In this document: positions 60,707 to 64,000 of the stretch, piece after piece
Numbering within the stretch: the stretch's first letter is position 1
How the letters are laid out: each line of letters begins with the position of its first letter
From: Pisolithus tinctorius
Lineage: Eukaryota > Basidiomycota > Agaricomycetes > Boletales > Pisolithaceae
Direction of reading: 5' to 3'
Length of the DNA: 64,000 nt
Assembly: GCA_024663395.1 (NCBI GenBank)
Contig: JANFAH010000007.1
Span: 1,178,001 to 1,242,000 of the forward strand
The notes under the pieces: model-generated
Database searches by the model: none
The model's input: only the letters and a program-made list of their open reading frames with translations
What the model was told of the DNA's origin: nothing
Program-made: the position numbers and the translations under genes

Positions 60707-63355
60707 CTACGGCAAAGCGACTTCCCAAATTCTCGCACAGCCGTCCGCACCTGCACTCACTAGTTTCCCCCTTCCCTTCTCTTGAGATTCGAGCCATAAA
60801 ACTGCAGAACCGCCGCCTGGCGCAGCACCCCTGATTGCCACGTACTTCGAAATGTTCGTTACACTGTAAATGTACACGTTGGTATCCAACGAGATGGACG
60901 CAACGTGAGTAGCTGACTCCGCGGCAGATGGGCAAAGGAATGCTAGAGAGGCTATACGTGCTGTATGGTGAGCCCAGCGATCAGTTATTTTCTAGGAGGT
61001 TCGGTCAGTGTGTACATGTCAGAGCTGGGATTCCCTCACTTCTTTGCCCGCAGTGCCGAAAAGTACGATCTTTCCAGCAGACTGTGGAAGAATGCCGTTA
61101 ACCAGCCTTAGCGGTAAAGGTAGAAAACCTACATCTCCCGCAGCGATGTGTTCACCATTCGCGGAGGCCGTGACGGCCGTGATGGGACCCTTGTTTCCCC
61201 CTAACACGTACGATTCTGACAGCGTTCTGCCATCCCATGTATACACATAAACCTTGGTATCCTGTTATCAAAGAGCAACTTCGTCATGATATCGGGTAAT
61301 AAGACTATAGGCACGTAACTTACCTCAGCACCAATTGCGACAGTATTTCCAGCTGCCCCTATAGCGCTTGGGATGTACGTTGGTTTAAGCTCAAAAACGC
61401 GCTGATTACTTCTAACTGCTTCTACTCTGTCAACTCCGACCACAAATAAAGTTCCATCCATCGTTACTGTGAGTGCCTTTGGCTGAGAGGATGTGCTGAA
61501 TAACGTTTGTCTGGTGCCCTTCGTTAGATGAAACTCATGAACGTGTGACAACGGCCGAACGCACGTAAAGCTAAACGTTCCGCCACTTGGCTCTATTTCA
61601 CGCACGCGATCATCGAATCCGGATGAGTATAACTGTTCCTTAGGCCCGGCTGCCAATCCGGACACCAAGTTTGTGTGTCCTTCGCCCTCGACAGCATGAA
61701 TGGAGTGCGAAGATGTGTCATAATAGAAGACATGACCATCCGCAGATCCTGCCATGAACGTGCTTGAAGGACCCCGGACGGCCGACGTGATGGCTTTTTG
61801 GGGCGCCTGTTGTGCAAAGTACCTAGATGTCAGAGTCAAGCAGAAGTAATGACGACAAAACTTGCCAACCTGGAGCACGCGCGATGGACGATCCTTGCTC
61901 TCGCGCTTGTCAAATATATTCAACACACCAGACAGAGAGAGAGAAACAAGGTCGTCCGAGGACGTCCAAACGCAGCCAACTTGTTGATTCGAGATGCCCT
62001 TGCCGACATTCCATGTTTTTGCGACCTTTCGGGACTCGACATCCCCTATCGCGGTTGACATCACCAGACAACCAAAGCTAGACAAGGATGAACTCACATA
62101 ATCTAACAGTACAGTCCAGAGAAGATGTCAAGAGAGATTTACTGTCTCCGCTCCACGAGCAAGCCATCTGTCATGAGATATTATCTTTATTTTCCGAGGA
62201 AACTAGGTTCAAAGGACATACAACACTGCCGTTGTGGGCGTTCTCAGTGAACTCAGCTAGAGTGTCACCTGTCTTGCCATCATACAAGAATACCTTGTAA
62301 TCCGACCCTACGCTTGCAAAAAGATCCCCGGAAGGCGCATATCTAACATCCTGAACAAATCTTGTGTGCGTCCTGATCATCTGCGGGGATAACCGGTGAA
62401 CAAGGCGATAAGATGACCTGGTCGGGTAATATTCACCTTTTCGTACTTGTACGGTACCCCTTGTTTACTGCTATAAATTTCAAAACGTAGAAACGACACA
62501 GAGAACACTACCTTGACTGAAGACGATCAAACCATCATCACCACCAGTGGCGGCGCGGTATGGGCGTTGATGACGTATGGAGACTGCGTTCACAACCTAA
62601 CAAATAGTTGAGTTGAACTACGCCCATACTACTATGTCAGGGTTACCTTTGAATGGCCAGTAATCTCACCGCAAGATGCACCAGTATCGATGATAATAGG
62701 ACGACCAAACCTTTTCGCGGAAATCAGAAAGCTGTCACCATTCCTTAGACTCTGCACCGAATACTTACTTGTCTTTTCCATCGCCCACTAAAATCATCCT
62801 CTTACTTTCGCCGTCCCAGGCGAGATCATTTCTATCCAGGAACGCAAGCAAATCAAGTTCAAGGGATCAGAGATGCAAACGAGGGTCTTACACGCGTCCA
62901 GAGATGATCTTGTACTCCCACTTTACTGACTGGTCCTCACCGATCGTATCCCATATCTTCACTAACACAATCTAAGTTCCTGCATAGTGGTCGCCTTTCG
63001 ATTTACATACCCAAACCGGTTGCATCAGCAGATGCGCAGTAGTACCCGGAAGGAGAGAACCGGGCAACTGTTGTGTTCTGAGAGTGGCCGGAAAAAGTTT
63101 TGCTCGATGCAAGATCCTTTATACCTTGTAAACGGTGGGCACTTCATAATGCGCTGAGCAGTCACCTTGAGATCGTGAATCTTGTGAGTGCACACCTGTG
63201 AGCTTGAAAACGTTTCATGAATTGAAAGGTTCACCCACTACTATAGTCCTTCCATTTGCATAGATGATCTTATCTTGGTGGGAACTGAGCTTGGTCGACA
63301 CCCCGCGCGTAGTCACAGGATTGCATGGATACAGGGCCGTACGAGTGAATGACAT
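60707..63355 (-). CDS. AIP1: actin-interacting protein 1 (WD40 double propeller)
   Basis: AIP1 works with cofilin to sever and disassemble actin filaments in the cytosol. The start at 63355 gives MSFTRTALYPCNPVTTRGVS and KLSSHQDKIIYANGRT, the standard opening. WD repeats follow: HTRFVQDVRYAPSGDLFASV with GSDYKVFLYDGKTGD, TWNVGKGISNQQVGCVW, GSADGHVFYYDTSSHSIHAV, HTNLVSGLAAGPKEQLYSSG, and near the end HTARIASLAFLCPSA, DTNVYIYSV and KLVSAGADGCARIWEV. The stop is at 60707-60709. About ten short introns are needed. Convergent with STN1, 108 bases between stops. Length fits the roughly 600-residue family. Confidence 0.9.
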
Positions 63356-63620
63356 ACCCAACAGCGAGTTTCACAAAATCGATAGATACGTGGAAGGCAA
63401 AAGTTTCGCGAAATATCGTGAGATCAGTTAGACAGTCTTTTCTGCGCACTCAAACCTGCGGCGTAGTCAGGAGAATACCACATTGGGAAGTGCTACTACA
63501 CAGTCGTAGTCAAAGCGCTCGAGAAGAGAATTCACTTGGAACGGACTTCGATAAAGAAAAAAAAACAAATTATGCAATGTAAGATATCAGAGCCAGGACA
63601 TCAGCGTCAATGGGACGAAT

Positions 63621-64000
63621 TCAGTCGTCCACCAGGGAACATTCGTCAGTCGTGTAATTCTTCAAAGGGTCTTTCCTCAGAGCTTCTGCCTCAGATAAGA
63701 CGGATGGACCTCTGCCACCAACAACCTTGGTCTTCATCACGGTATCTGGTGCACCTATAGTCGCCGTTATGCTGGGAGTAGCAGGCTAGATGCTCCAAGC
63801 TCAGTAAAACACGCAGAAATATGCCAGATGCCTCACCTCATCCCGGAACGGAGTAAACATCGGACTTGACGGTACTCCGCCTTGGGGATCTTGGTCTGAG
63901 AATGGCACGATCGTACTTCTGGCAGGAGTCTTCGGTGGTAGCCTAGTGGGAATAGGAGGAGGGGGCATTCCATCTGACTCAATATTCTCCTCGGGGTCAG
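63621..64000 (-). CDS. C-terminal part of a gene that runs off the window, function unknown
   Basis: Minus-strand coding sequence entering from the right edge. It reads ENIESDGMPPPPIPTRLPPK and PARSTIVPFSDQDPQGGVPS before FTPFRDE and a short intron. It continues PSITATIGAPDTVMKTKVVG, GRGPSVLSEAEALRKDPLKN and ends YTTDECSLVDD with the stop at 63621-63623. The proline-rich segment is disordered and the end is mixed charge. It might be a regulatory or checkpoint protein tail (FTPFRDE and LRKDPLKNY look conserved), but I do not recognise the family. The N-terminus is outside the window. Confidence 0.6.

Overview
The window is nuclear DNA of a filamentous basidiomycete, most likely an Agaricomycete. 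The evidence is compact multi-exon genes on both strands, GT-AG introns of about 45-60 nt, some very small exons, and a typical fungal gene set (chitin-precursor enzyme, Crh-type wall transglycosylase, Dal5-type permease, F-box protein). No ribosomal RNA, tRNA, CRISPR array or intact transposon was recognised. Gene calls come from reading the frames by eye and joining exons where conserved motifs continue. Gene spans are therefore firmer than individual splice sites.

Left part (1-23.5 kb) is gene-dense. In order it holds a two-RRM RNA-binding protein, a giant helical protein of about 2,200 residues that may be a fungal UNC80 relative, and a secreted Crh-type GH16 transglycosylase (minus strand). 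Divergent from the last is the mismatch-repair gene MSH6, with a PIP box and an ACGCG-rich promoter. Then come SEC62, the CGFS glutaredoxin GRX5, a CFAP20/DUF667-domain protein, an uncertain minus-strand gene, and an EFM7/NNT1-like methyltransferase that starts divergently from it.

The middle (23.5-33.7 kb) is gene-poor. The only convincing coding sequence is a Ser/Pro-rich protein at 28.0-29.3 kb; the rest looks like non-coding or decayed sequence.

Right part (33.7-64 kb) is gene-dense again. It holds a class I cyclic-nucleotide phosphodiesterase, GFA1, a conserved acidic protein with a PIP-like tail, an Aly/REF mRNA-export factor, mitochondrial methionyl-tRNA formyltransferase, a Dal5-family MFS permease and phosphopantothenate-cysteine ligase. 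These are followed by a SEC2-type Rab exchange factor, a mitochondrial hotdog thioesterase divergent from ribosomal protein eL8, a TENA/THI-4 protein, an F-box protein that may be decayed, the telomere protein STN1, AIP1, and the C-terminal end of a gene that leaves the window.

There is no operon-like logic. Themes that recur are genome maintenance (MSH6, STN1, the PIP-like protein), cell wall (GFA1, GH16), secretion (SEC62, SEC2) and mitochondrial functions (GRX5, FMT1, thioesterase). The most unusual points are the CFAP20-domain gene in a lineage without flagella, the possible UNC80-like protein, the Walker A motif of MSH6 encoded by two consecutive 13-nt microexons, the triple ACGCG promoter cluster of MSH6, and an apparently missing GT splice donor in the phosphopantothenate-cysteine ligase gene.
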